NCBI GenBank assembly: GCA_949358305.1
Contig: OX442316.1
Location: forward strand, 248,001 to 312,000
DNA length: 64,000 nt
From: Strigamia acuminata
Lineage: Eukaryota > Arthropoda > Chilopoda > Geophilomorpha > Linotaeniidae
Direction: 5' to 3'
The translations under genes were made by a program, and so were the position numbers. Positions 22,237 through 32,269 of the stretch are shown here, piece after piece. Numbering within the stretch: position 1 is the first letter of the stretch; the number at the start of each line of letters is the position of its first letter. The notes beneath the pieces are model-generated. The model had not been told where the DNA came from, did no database searches, and was given only the letters and a program-made list of their open reading frames with translations.

Positions 22237-25200
22237 ATGGCAGATCCTTCCGTGCAAAACATGATCACTCCAGAACAACTCGAAATTTTGGAGACAAAAT
22301 GGGAAGCGCTACTCACTTCACTCTCCGCTTTGCTGACTGTATCGGAGCAGACCAGTGACCCGGGAGAGTTGGAGGCGCTGCTATCTACAGCAAATATTCG
22401 AGAGACACGTGCTGTCAATGAACTCAATGATCTTCAAATACATTCTGAACATGGATTTTATCTTGAAGCCATTGAAAAACTCGAGGCAGTTCAAACAAGA
22501 GTGGATCTTCTCCGCGGACGTTGGGAAGTATCGAAACGGTCCCTTCCTACACTGGGAGGACGACTAAATATGTCAACTGCATCTGGCGGTCATACGACAA
22601 TGAATGCTTCTTTCCGAAAAATCCAGAAATTGCCAAAATTGGAGTCTGTGAAGTTCGATGGGGACATTTTGAAGTACAAGACCTTCAAAAGTAACTTCGA
22701 AACTTCAGTTCATAAGGACCCAGACTTAAGCGATGTGGAAAAGCTTCAATATCTACAAACAATGTGTGTTGGCGAAGCAGCCACTTTGATTTCAACTTTT
22801 CCCTTGATCGAGGAATCATACCATTTGGCTCGTGAAGAGTTGGAGAGGAACTACGGGGATGAGGACGCACAGCAAACTGCCCTCATCAGATCAATTAGAG
22901 AAATGAAAATTGTTACGAGTGTCTATCCAACTAAAGCGTTAAGAACAAATTTAACCAAAATTTCTTCCACCGTCAGACTCCTTGAGCAGTTGAAAATACC
23001 AATACAAACTTCAGGTGCTTTTCTCATGCCGGATATTATTAGCAAATTTCCAACTCAGATGGCATTGCGTTTTTATCAGGTGCATGGAATTCAAAACAAA
23101 AACATTATGACACTACTTGACTTTTTCTTGAAAGAAGTAGCTATGGCGGAAAGAACTGACAATTCTTCTCATTCTGAAAAGGTGAAGAAGGAGAAAACTG
23201 AAGTCGAGAAAGGCAAGCAAAAGGGTTCCATGACCACGTGTGCTGCGACTCAAGATTCTAAGCCGCAATCAAATGCTAAAGTGAAGTCCGGAGAGTCCAA
23301 ACAAGACAACAAATCTTCCAACTCGAAGACCATCAAGTGTATTTTTTGTGAAGAAGACCATTTGAATGGTTCATGCAAAAAGGAATTCAAAGTTAATGCG
23401 AAGATTGAAATCATCAAAAAGAATAGACTTTGCTTCAATTGTTTTAGAACTGGCCATCGCGTCGGGGACTGTAAAGTGAAGTTTTCCTGCAAACATTGTG
23501 GCGGAAGACACCACTCCACAATTTGCAAAAAGTCAGATGTGAAGAATTCATCAAGCGTTGTCGAGAAGCCCAAGGAGTCACAAGTGACAACACACGTCTC
23601 GTGCGCGATCTCCGCGACTCTTCAATTAATGATATTTACTGCGAACCTCAAAACCAAAAATGGAGGATCCCACAACATCAGAGGAATGATAGATCCAGGC
23701 AGTCACCGATCCTTCATAACTACTGAGTTAGTAGAAAGAATCAAGTTGAAAAAATGCGGCAGCATTTCGGCCACGACACAACGCTTTAATGATTCTACTC
23801 CTGCTTCAACGGATTATGACGTTTTTAACGTTACTTTGAAAAGCAGAAATGACACGCAAGAAATCAAAATGACAATGTTATCGGTCGAGAATCTACCAAG
23901 AGTGCAAGGAATTTTAAACTCCACTGTAATAGAAAAGGTGAAAGGATTAAATCTTGAGTTGGCTGAAGAATTACCTGCCAAAACATCCCAAATTGACATT
24001 TTATTAGGAGTGGATGTTTGGTGGAAAATTCTGAAAGACGGCAAGAGGAAAATCAACGAGGATTTGGGCCTTATAAACACTTTATTTGGCTGGGTTCTCA
24101 TCGGTGCAGCTGGAAACATCGATTTGTTTGATGATGAAGCCGACTTAACCACGTGTTGCAACACTTGCAACGTTGACATAAATGAGAAGTTGGACAAATT
24201 GTGGAATTTGGAGGCAATTGGTATAAATGCTGGTGAAAAAGAATCCGATTTCACAAGAGATCGCTTTGAAGCCACAACGAAACGTCTTGACGACGGAAGA
24301 TATGAAGTGATGCTTCCCTTTAATGGACAAGAAACTGACTTAGATTCCAACTGGGAACTCGCCATGAACCAATTAGCCAACACGCTTAAACGAATCGATG
24401 CAAATGAGGACTATAAAAAACGATACGACGACTCGATGTGGCAGTACATCGAGGAAAATCACGCGGAGGAAGTCCCAAAGGAGGAACGTTTTCTCAAGAA
24501 GGGGATATATAATATACCTCACCACCCCGTCATAAAAGAGGATCGTGATACTTCTAAATTTAGAATAGTATTTAACGCGTCTTCATCCAAGAAGGGAAAA
24601 CTTTCCCTCAATGACTGTTTATTTCCGGGACCTTCCCTCAACCCTGACTTAATTCTTGTTATTGTGAGATTTCGTCTATATTGCATCCCGATAATAGCGG
24701 ATATCAAGCAGGCATTCCTGCAGGTAATGATCAACCCGACTCAAAGAAACTTTCTACGCTTTCTGTGGGTGGCTCGTGATTATTTTAAGCAGCCTTATTC
24801 GTGGCAAAACCTGTGGAACAACATTATGATCCTGAGAATGATCGTCGTGCCCTTTGGTGTTATTTCCTCACCATTCCTCCTATGCGCCACCATTCGAAAA
24901 CATGCAAAACAATTCGAGAAAACACACGCAAAAGAAGTTGATGCGCTTGATGATGGAATTTTTATGGATGACTTAACATCTGGAGGAGATTTTCCAGCCG
25001 ACACGACGACACATTGCGAGAGATTAAAAATGATTTTAGACAGCGGAAAACTTCCCCTTGTGAAGTGGGCGACTTGCAGTAAAGACGTCTTCGAGAACTT
25101 GAAAAAAGAGGGATTCCACATGCGGGGCGAGGAATTTTCTAGTCTTGGAATCATTAAAATGCTCGGCATACTGTGGGACACAGAAAAGGACATGATAATG

Positions 25201-27471
25201 TCTAAAATACCGAAAATTGAAAAAATTCCGATTACAAAGCGAGAAGTTGTCTCATTTTTAGCATCAATTTTCGATCCCATGGGACTCTTGGCTCCTGTGA
25301 TTCTTCAAATGAAATTGCTCATTCAAGCGATCTGGGCTCGGACGAAAAAATGGGATGAAAAGATTCTTGATTCAGAGAAAAAAGAAATTGAAGAATGGAA
25401 TTCCGACATCCAACAACTCAAGGAACTAAAAGTTCAACGTTGGTTAAACACTTATTCAGGTCAGGAAATAACCCTTGAAGTTTTTTGCGACGCCAGCACA
25501 AAAGCATTTGGCTGCACGATTTTTGTCGTCAACGTGGAGGGCAAAAGAACATTGTTGTTAAGTAAATGCCGCATTGCGCCGGCCAAAAAAGTTACTCTTC
25601 CTCGACTCGAATTAACAGCAGCAGTGGTTGGAGTCAGAATGACAAAATATCTGCTCGAGAACTTTCTTCCTGGATACCCCGTCACTGAAGTTCGTTACTA
25701 CTCGGACTCCACTATCACACTCGCCTGGATTAATTCTGAAAAAAATGTTTGGAAACCGTATGTCTCAAACCGTGTTCAGGAAATTGTTTTCTTTTCCAAG
25801 CCTGAGCAATGGTCTCATGTGCCAACCGAATTCAACCCAGCTGACTTATTAACCCGTCCACACAACTCAAAAACTTTGATGAACAATAAACTTTGGTGGG
25901 ACGGTGTTGATGTATCAAAACTGGAAAAGAAAGAAGTTATACAGGAAAACCCACCCGATGAAGAGAGAAAATTAATTGTTATGACTATTCAAGTAAAAGA
26001 GAATTTTATTTACAAATTTTTCCGACGTTTTAGCAATTACAATCGACTTTTGAGAGTGTTTTCCTACATAATGAGATGGAAAAGTCAACTTGTTCGCGGT
26101 GAGCCCCTCTCGCCACTCAAGTTGGAGGCAAACCAACTGAAGATCCTAAAACTTTCGCAGAAATTGCATTTTTTGGAGGAAGTTGAGGATGTGAAAAACA
26201 AAAAGGAATTAAGCAAACATTCCACTTTAAAGAATTTTGAGCTCTTTATTGACGAAAACGGATTACTGAGACTTCGAAGCCGTTTGAAAAAATCTTTGTT
26301 GACATTTGATGAAGTCTATCCCATTATTTTGCATTACGATAGTTGGATAACACGACTGTTGATCAGAAAAGCACATCTAGAACTACTTCACGGTGATATT
26401 AGTGAAACCCTTTATCACTTACGTGAACAATTTTGGATCATAAGAGGAAGAAAAACAATTCAGACAGTGATTCGAGAGTGTGCAATTTGCAGACGTGCTA
26501 AACTTGCGAGAAATAACCCTTCTACTGGTGACCTTCCCACTGAACGCGTAACTCCAGCGGCTCCATTCCAACACACTGGAATTGATCATCTTGGACCCAT
26601 TTATGTTGGCAACAACAAAAAGGAACGAAAAAAGGTTTATATTCTTTTATTCACGTGCATGGTGACAAGAAGCTTGCACTTAGAAGTGTCCGAAGATCTT
26701 TCTGTTCCCAAGTTTTTGTTAGCAATGCGACGATTTGGAGCTCGTTTTGGCTATCCTGCCAAAATATTCTCAGATAATAGCAAAACATTCGAACGTGGTA
26801 GTGTGGAGTTACAATCATGGGGCAAGCTCATTGGTCACAAGGACATACAGACTTTCCTATCTGAAAAAAGAGTGTTATGGACTTTTATTCCACCACTGTC
26901 CCCCTGGATGGGAGGGGCATGGGAACGCCTTGTCCGTTCAGTTAAAGATAAACTTCGAAAAACTTTGCTTCGATATACCGTTGATTTGGAGACTCTTCAA
27001 ACCTTAGCTTTGGAAATTAGTTCCGTATTAAATTCAAGACCTTTATCCTACGTTCCCGACAGTGTTGATGGAGGCAGAATTTTGGCGCCTGAAAATTTTT
27101 TAACCGGTGGTTTACCAAAATACCTTATAAACAAAAAATTGAGTGCCATCAAAAAGACGGATTTAAGAAAATTAGACATTAAACGCAGACAGTTCATTTG
27201 GGAATTTTGGAGAGTGTGGAGAAAAAGTTACCTTATGCAATTGCGAAATTTTTATGAAACCAAAGGCGATAGAAATTTCAAAAGTCCCAAAGTGAATCAG
27301 ATTGTGTTGTTAGAAAAAATAGGAACAAATCCCTATTTTTGGCCACTTGCCCGGATAAAGGAGATTTTTCCAGGTGAGGATGGTTTTACTCGAGTCATTA
27401 AAGTAGTGCTACCAGATGGACGTGAACTGAAAAGATCAGTTAAGCATGTGAGAGCTCTTGAACTGGACTGA
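22237..27471 (+). CDS. gag-pol: Gag-Pol polyprotein of element B, intact
   Basis: One 1744-aa ORF, the usual BEL/Pao arrangement. N-terminal gag with DUF1759-like core at about 131-230; basic linker 310-365; three zinc knuckles (C368-C371-H375-C380, C399-C402-H407-C412 and C418-C421 with H425 and C430). Aspartic protease with D486 in MIDPGSHRSF (DPG where DSG or DTG is common). RT about 760-1040: D822 in ADIKQAF and F909-M910-D911-D912. RNase H about 1080-1205: D1085, E1125, D1157 and D1203. Integrase: H1380/H1385 and C1415/C1418 zinc site, catalytic D1450, D1513, E1563, then the C-terminal DUF5641-like domain ending ALELD. No stop, frameshift or missing catalytic residue seen. It would make virus-like particles and copy and insert the element. 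The start is the first ATG after the purine-rich GAGAGAAAAC. Confidence 0.97.
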   Translation: MADPSVQNMITPEQLEILETKWEALLTSLSALLTVSEQTSDPGELEALLSTANIRETRAVNELNDLQIHSEHGFYLEAIEKLEAVQTRVDLLRGRWEVSKRSLPTLGGRLNMSTASGGHTTMNASFRKIQKLPKLESVKFDGDILKYKTFKSNFETSVHKDPDLSDVEKLQYLQTMCVGEAATLISTFPLIEESYHLAREELERNYGDEDAQQTALIRSIREMKIVTSVYPTKALRTNLTKISSTVRLLEQLKIPIQTSGAFLMPDIISKFPTQMALRFYQVHGIQNKNIMTLLDFFLKEVAMAERTDNSSHSEKVKKEKTEVEKGKQKGSMTTCAATQDSKPQSNAKVKSGESKQDNKSSNSKTIKCIFCEEDHLNGSCKKEFKVNAKIEIIKKNRLCFNCFRTGHRVGDCKVKFSCKHCGGRHHSTICKKSDVKNSSSVVEKPKESQVTTHVSCAISATLQLMIFTANLKTKNGGSHNIRGMIDPGSHRSFITTELVERIKLKKCGSISATTQRFNDSTPASTDYDVFNVTLKSRNDTQEIKMTMLSVENLPRVQGILNSTVIEKVKGLNLELAEELPAKTSQIDILLGVDVWWKILKDGKRKINEDLGLINTLFGWVLIGAAGNIDLFDDEADLTTCCNTCNVDINEKLDKLWNLEAIGINAGEKESDFTRDRFEATTKRLDDGRYEVMLPFNGQETDLDSNWELAMNQLANTLKRIDANEDYKKRYDDSMWQYIEENHAEEVPKEERFLKKGIYNIPHHPVIKEDRDTSKFRIVFNASSSKKGKLSLNDCLFPGPSLNPDLILVIVRFRLYCIPIIADIKQAFLQVMINPTQRNFLRFLWVARDYFKQPYSWQNLWNNIMILRMIVVPFGVISSPFLLCATIRKHAKQFEKTHAKEVDALDDGIFMDDLTSGGDFPADTTTHCERLKMILDSGKLPLVKWATCSKDVFENLKKEGFHMRGEEFSSLGIIKMLGILWDTEKDMIMSKIPKIEKIPITKREVVSFLASIFDPMGLLAPVILQMKLLIQAIWARTKKWDEKILDSEKKEIEEWNSDIQQLKELKVQRWLNTYSGQEITLEVFCDASTKAFGCTIFVVNVEGKRTLLLSKCRIAPAKKVTLPRLELTAAVVGVRMTKYLLENFLPGYPVTEVRYYSDSTITLAWINSEKNVWKPYVSNRVQEIVFFSKPEQWSHVPTEFNPADLLTRPHNSKTLMNNKLWWDGVDVSKLEKKEVIQENPPDEERKLIVMTIQVKENFIYKFFRRFSNYNRLLRVFSYIMRWKSQLVRGEPLSPLKLEANQLKILKLSQKLHFLEEVEDVKNKKELSKHSTLKNFELFIDENGLLRLRSRLKKSLLTFDEVYPIILHYDSWITRLLIRKAHLELLHGDISETLYHLREQFWIIRGRKTIQTVIRECAICRRAKLARNNPSTGDLPTERVTPAAPFQHTGIDHLGPIYVGNNKKERKKVYILLFTCMVTRSLHLEVSEDLSVPKFLLAMRRFGARFGYPAKIFSDNSKTFERGSVELQSWGKLIGHKDIQTFLSEKRVLWTFIPPLSPWMGGAWERLVRSVKDKLRKTLLRYTVDLETLQTLALEISSVLNSRPLSYVPDSVDGGRILAPENFLTGGLPKYLINKKLSAIKKTDLRKLDIKRRQFIWEFWRVWRKSYLMQLRNFYETKGDRNFKSPKVNQIVLLEKIGTNPYFWPLARIKEIFPGEDGFTRVIKVVLPDGRELKRSVKHVRALELD

Positions 27472-27524
27472 TTTGTTTGAGCTCGTTGTGTTTTCTCTTC
27501 TCTGTTCTCTCGCCGGCAATTCGC
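27472..27524 (+). other. 3' UTR of B with conserved pre-LTR motif
   Basis: Pyrimidine-rich TTCTCTTCTCTGTTCTCTCGCCGGCAATTCGC directly abuts the 3' LTR in several pieces (CGCCGGCAATTCGC is nearest). Families A (CGCCGGCAATTCGT) and C (GCCGGCAACGC on the minus strand) share it. A standard polypurine tract, the usual plus-strand primer, is not visible here. Confidence 0.7.
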
Positions 27525-29091
27525 TGTTGCAAGACAGCGTGGAAGAATTGTTGTGCTGAGATTGTTTCAATAAATATTACTAATTGCTTTTATTTGTTTA
27601 ATTTTCCTTTAGTGTTTTATTTTTCATAATTAATTGATATTTTTCACTTTACAGGAATTTTGACTTATTAAAATGTTTTTCACTGATTTTTATTGTCACT
27701 TTTCGATTTAATGTAGTGTTAATACCTTGCTATTATTTTATTCGTGTCTTTTTGAGTGCATTTATGAACCTTTCTATTAATTTTCCCTGATTTTGTGTTT
27801 ATTGCGTGCAGTTCTAATGTTTTCTTCGTTTTCTGGCATACATTTGCGATGCTCGATACGTCATTTTTCGGTTCCTAGCGGACTTTTGCTTCCGTCTTCT
27901 AACCTTTCGTTTTGTGCTTTAGAATTCATTTGGATTTCTTTTTACATTTGTTTCTGACTAATTCAAGTCTGTTCTTTCTTTCTGGATGCATTAGAACTGC
28001 CCAAAATGCTTCGATCGGTTGTTTCTAACGTTCGTTGTCGGCTGCCGTAAAAGCGTAGCCGAGAATGTTCGGTTCGTTCAACATTTTCGTATTTATTAAA
28101 CTTGTGTGTATTCTTTCAGTATTTTGTGATAAGAATTAATAATTATTCTTGTATTTTATTCGATACTTTATTTGTTATTTACATTAAGTGCTTTATATTC
28201 CAATTCCGAATTGTTTTGACGCTTTTGCAATGTTCGCCGGACGCCATGTTTGATCCAATACCTTTGTTATGTTCGCCGGTCGCCATGTTTGTCCCAAGCG
28301 ACGATTACACAATGTAACCGTTATTTTTGTATTTTATATTCTTATAATCTGCATTTACTATTTCATTTCGAAGTGTTTTCACCTGTATTCTTTGCTATTT
28401 TTGCATTTTTATTCCGTTCGGAATTCAAATGTTTTGATTGCATCATTTTGCTTGACGCTGATTGGCTGTCTCGATCGTCTGCTTGACGATCATTGTTTTC
28501 GTTCCGTTTGCACTGTTTTACTCTTCTGATCTTATTGTTGTGATTAGATTAAATATTCCTGGTATTCTTGTGATCATTTTAGTGTATCACAATCGTTAAT
28601 TCGTGCAGTTTTTATGTAACTACAACTTTGCTGTGATTTCGTTTCCTCCGTTGCTATGACAACGGAGTTTCTTTTGTATCTGTATTTCGCCGCTATCGGC
28701 TTGGCGCGTGCCGTATTGGGTACTGCGCATGTGCGGTTCCTCAGGAACCAATGTAATCAGTGTATTTTATTCAGTTCTCAACCAACTTTTTAATAAACAA
28801 GTTGTTTTTTGTTAACTCCCGTGTTTTCTATTTTCAACCTTAGTTTTCAATGTGTTGTGAGTAGTTAAGCCTTTCCCTGGATTAGCCATTGATTCAGCAC
28901 TCCATTGGATATTAATCAACGGTGTTCCCATCAATGTTCCATGCATTCAACAATAGTTTTCAGTGCAGATTTGTGTTCTCAGCGCGGTTTTCGTACGAAT
29001 TTAACAATACGATCACTTGAGTTTTTAGAAGCGGGAAATTCAAATAGCCCCGACCCCATTCCTAGCTGTTTGGTGTTGACAGACCGCAACA
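27525..29091 (+). mobile_element. 3' LTR of element B (1567 bp)
   Basis: Same length and ends as the 5' LTR; one difference noticed (A at 28967). It is followed by the GCTC duplication and the rest of the family A integrase. Promoter block at 28650-28797. Confidence 0.95.
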
Positions 29092-29689
29092 GCTCTGGAC
29101 ATTCATCCCACCGCTTTCTCCATGGATGGGCGGAGCGTGGGAGCGCCTAGTCCGCTCTGTCAAAGATAAACTTCGAAAGACATTGTTGCGCAGCACCGTA
29201 GACTTAGAAACTCTCCAAACTTTGGCTCTGGAAATTAGTTCAGTGCTAAATTCACGACCCTTAAGTTATGTCCCCGACAGTGTTGATGGTGGTAGAATTT
29301 TGGCACCTGAAAACTTTCTAACCGGAGGTATGCCTAAATACGTAATAATCAAACATTTGAGTGCAATTAAAAAATCCGATTTGAGAAAACTGGACATTAA
29401 ACGACGCCAATTTATTTGGGAGTTCTGGAAAATTTGGAAAAAGAGTTACCTCATGCAATTGAGGAATTTTTATGAATCCAAAGGTGATAAGTTCTTCAAA
29501 AACCCTAAAGTAGACCAAATAGTGCTTCTAGAAAAAATGGGTACTAACCCATATTTTTGGCCACTTGCCAGGATAAAAGAAATTTTTCCCGGTGAGGATG
29601 GTCAAATCCGTGTGATAAAAGTTGTGCTACCCGATGGACGTGAGTTAAAAAGGTCAGTCAAGCATGTGAGAGCCCTAGAACTTGAGTGA
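29092..29689 (+). pseudogene. Family A integrase C-terminal remainder after full-length B
   Basis: After GCTC (29092-29095) the interrupted frame of the copy at 15119-19760 resumes as WTFIPPLSPW and runs to the natural stop. It carries the last catalytic glutamate and the DUF5641-like C-terminal domain. One substitution noticed against the other copies (AATAATCAAACA, Asn to Ile, near 29349). An internal ATG at 29126 is only an internal methionine. Confidence 0.93.
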
Positions 29690-29749
29690 TTTTTCTTTTG
29701 TGAATTTTTTGTGTGGTTCTCCTTCTCTGTCCTTTCGCCGGCAATTCGT

Positions 29750-31261
29750 TGTTGCAAACAACGTGGAAGTATTTTAGAAATTGCATTTATTACTGTGTTT
29801 TATGTCATAATAAATATTCATAGTGTAGTGGAATTTTTGCCTAATATTTTCATTTATTGCATTTCAGGTTTTTATCTTATTAAAACATTTTTTAGTGTTT
29901 TCAGTAATTTTAGTGTCTTTTGTGTTGATATTACATTTTAATTTACTGTTATTTCAAGTGTTTTCAAAGCTTTGTGTCTTATCTCATTGATTTCTTATGC
30001 ATTTTCATGATTTACGGCATTTTTAAGTACATTCGTCGAAGTGCAGTTCTGTTACGCTACACGCGTGACGTCATTTTTCCATTACTAGTCTCGTTTCGTT
30101 AGAACTTCTAACGTTTCGTTCTATACTTTCCGAGTTGTTAAGAATTCTATTCACAATTGCTTTCTACTAATTATTGTCTGCTCTTTCGACTGGTGTGCTT
30201 TATTATTGCCCAAGTGTTTTCGTTTCGTCAGTGCGAACGTTCGTTGTCGGCCTCCGCATGGGCGCGGCCGATAATGTTCGGTTCGTGCGGCTTACGATCT
30301 ATTTCAAAGTGTTGTGTTGAATAAATAGTGTGATTTTGTGCAGGAAATAACATTTCCTAATTTTATTTAACATTCCTTTGTGGTTTTTATAAACATTCTG
30401 TGTATCTAATTTCAAATGTACTGGTTTTACCGCCAATATGACGTTCGAGGCCGCCATGTTGGAATTTATCGGTAATTCGTTTTTATTTCAATTTGTTTAC
30501 GATGTATATTGATTGAATTGATTTTACTATTTGTTTACGATGTTTTTTAACCTGAATTCTTATGTTATTTTGTGTTTTAAAGCCATTTTAAATTCAAATC
30601 TTACGGTTACGTCATCATACTTGCCTGTGATTGGCTATTGCGATCGTCTGCTACACGATCATTGTTTTGTGCTTCGTTTTCATTGTTTTACTTATTGAAT
30701 CGAATTGTTATGATTAGCTTTTTTATTCACTGCATTCTTGCGGTCATTTTGATATATTACAAACTGTAATCCGTGCTAATTTCACAATTTGTCAACTTTG
30801 CCTGTATTTCGTTTTCCTCCGTTGCCATGACAACGGAGAATTTTGTGTCTGTATTTCGCCGCTAATCGGCTTGGCGCGTGCCATTTTCGGTATTGCGCAT
30901 GTGCGGCTCCCTTGAGGGCCAATTACATTCGTGTATTTTATTCAGTTTTCATCTAACCGTTCATTAAAGAAGTTGTTGAATTTTAGCTCGTGTTTAACTT
31001 TATTTCCGCCATCTTTTCCAATGTGTCGGGAGTAGTTAATCTCTTTTCCCCGCTGGCTTATGGATAAACAAGCACTCGGATACCTTTCAACAGTGCTCTC
31101 GATTGCTTTCTCCTCATGCAACAATGGATTCGGGAGTGATTATTGTGGTTTCCAGCACGGTTTATGTACGTACTTTGCTATACGATCATCAAATCTTAGT
31201 GGCGGGAATTTCAAACCGCAAATGCCCATTTCTTCTATATTCGTGTTGACCGACCGCAACA
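29750..31261 (+). mobile_element. Family A LTR, copy L3 (1512 bp)
   Basis: A complete LTR shared between two A interiors: it follows the pol stop at 29689 by 60 bases and precedes the leader of the next copy. It therefore acts as 3' LTR of one copy and 5' LTR of the next, the arrangement expected from LTR-LTR recombination. X-box at 30821-30834, initiator and ATTAAA up to 30968, CRE at 30066-30073. Confidence 0.95.
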
Positions 31262-31284
31262 TCGATTATCTAGTTTTTTGGTAG
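31060..31284 (+). CDS. ORF0 first part, family A, copy L3
   Basis: 74 codons from an ATG in the LTR to a TAG just after the six-T run at 31274-31279, identical in arrangement to 6189-6413. The downstream frame (31278-32069) continues the ORF0 homology one base out of register. Product unrecognised. Confidence 0.4.
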   Translation: MDKQALGYLSTVLSIAFSSCNNGFGSDYCGFQHGLCTYFAIRSSNLSGGNFKPQMPISSIFVLTDRNIDYLVFW

Positions 31285-32069
31285 CCGTGACCAGGATAGC
31301 CGTTGCATTCTTTCTGTGTTTTCGTCGTGACGTCAGTGCAACGTCCGATCGTGCGTTTGGTGCGATCAACGGAATAATTTACGTTCGCGATTCGTCGTCT
31401 GCTACAAGTAGTGTCAACGTTCAACGTGACTTCAGCCACAACGAGGACAGGTACGGCGTCGAATTTGAACAATCGTGTGCAAGCAACGGGATCTTCCGGT
31501 CGCCATATTTGGATACACAACGCGCTGCGCTGGGAAGACGATTTGCCCCTGGATTATTTGCATTTTCTTGTTTTTGGAGTTCTGTGTTTTCATTTTGGGG
31601 ATTTTTATTGCATGAGGGTATTGTTTTGGGTATTCCATTGGTGTTTTTGTTGTTTCATTTGCTAGTTTTGGGGAAAATTTTAGTAAAAGTGTTTTCATAC
31701 CAAATTTTGAAGTGTTTTTTCATTGCATGTTTAGTTCTCCATTATAACCGCCATAAGCGGGGGAGATTAGATTTATTTCGAGTAGAACTGACTAGTTTCA
31801 AGTTGAATGAGCTGTCAGTAGAGTCAAAATTTAATGTTAGGAGTTATTGGCGTGTTTTGTTGCAAAACGAACCGTCAATTGTTTTCAAAAGAGTTTATTG
31901 GCGTGCTTTGTTGCAAAACAAACCGTCAATTATTTTCAAACTGTGCAGGGTAATTGTGTCACGTTTTATTTACGTACACAAAAACCGCTCAAATTTTTGG
32001 TCATCCTCGATTGGCCAAACATTTGATATTCTAAAATTCTCACGTGTCACCAAGGACCGTGAAAATTGA
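31278..32069 (+). CDS. ORF0 second part, family A: unrecognised, hydrophobic
   Basis: An open frame of 263 codons without a clear ATG at its start, aligning with residues of B ORF0 from VTRI onward. Shared motifs include IYVR followed by SSSA, FRSP, RFAPG and LHEGIVLGI, so the reading frame rather than only the DNA seems retained. It has a strong hydrophobic stretch (IPLVFLLFHLLVLGKILV) and a 17-residue tandem repeat (YWRVLLQNEPSIVFK then YWRALLQNKPSIIFK). It may be reached by frameshifting at the T run, may be a pseudo-ORF, or may be one ORF with ORF0 part 1 if the T-run length is wrong. Confidence 0.45.
   Translation: MVAVTRIAVAFFLCFRRDVSATSDRAFGAINGIIYVRDSSSATSSVNVQRDFSHNEDRYGVEFEQSCASNGIFRSPYLDTQRAALGRRFAPGLFAFSCFWSSVFSFWGFLLHEGIVLGIPLVFLLFHLLVLGKILVKVFSYQILKCFFIACLVLHYNRHKRGRLDLFRVELTSFKLNELSVESKFNVRSYWRVLLQNEPSIVFKRVYWRALLQNKPSIIFKLCRVIVSRFIYVHKNRSNFWSSSIGQTFDILKFSRVTKDREN
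31844..31945 (+). repeat. 51-bp tandem duplication in the A leader
   Basis: TTATTGGCGTGTTTTGTTGC... is repeated 51 bases later with four substitutions or so. The period is a multiple of three and lies within the open ORF0 frame, so it adds 17 residues without breaking it. Also present at the equivalent place in the other A leaders (near 6973 and 14693, and inverted near 10100-10190). Confidence 0.9.
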
Positions 32070-32192
32070 GTGCTTTTTGGGGGATAAAATAAAAAAGTTT
32101 ATTCTCTTTAAAGTTAAAACAAAAACCGTGAAAATTGAGAAATTTTTGGGGGATAAAATTACAAGGTTTATTCTCTTAAAAATTAAAACAAA
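32057..32192 (+). repeat. 69-bp tandem duplication before gag in A
   Basis: CCGTGAAAATTGAG, then a TTTTTGGGGGATAAAAT core and TTTATTCTCTT, occurs twice with a 69-base period. Family B has a single related unit near 22110-22145. The G5 ATAAAAT core is conserved in all copies and could belong to a packaging or translation-control element; this is inference. Confidence 0.8.
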
Positions 32193-32269
32193 GTTGAATT
32201 GTCATGCCCGTTTTTATCTGTTCTTTCCAAATTTCACAGCCGAATTTTTTGTGAGAGAGGACAGAGAGA

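Larger units (their letters stand above)
19761..29091 (+). mobile_element. Full-length BEL/Pao element, family B
   Basis: A 9331-base element made of a 1567-base 5' LTR, leader with ORF0, intact gag-pol, a short 3' UTR and a 1567-base 3' LTR, flanked by GCTC duplications. I noticed only one difference between the two LTRs (G at 21203, A at 28967), so the insertion is young. It lies in the integrase gene of a family A copy. It is the only element here with every part apparently intact and could be autonomous. Some in-frame defect invisible by eye is possible. Confidence 0.95.
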
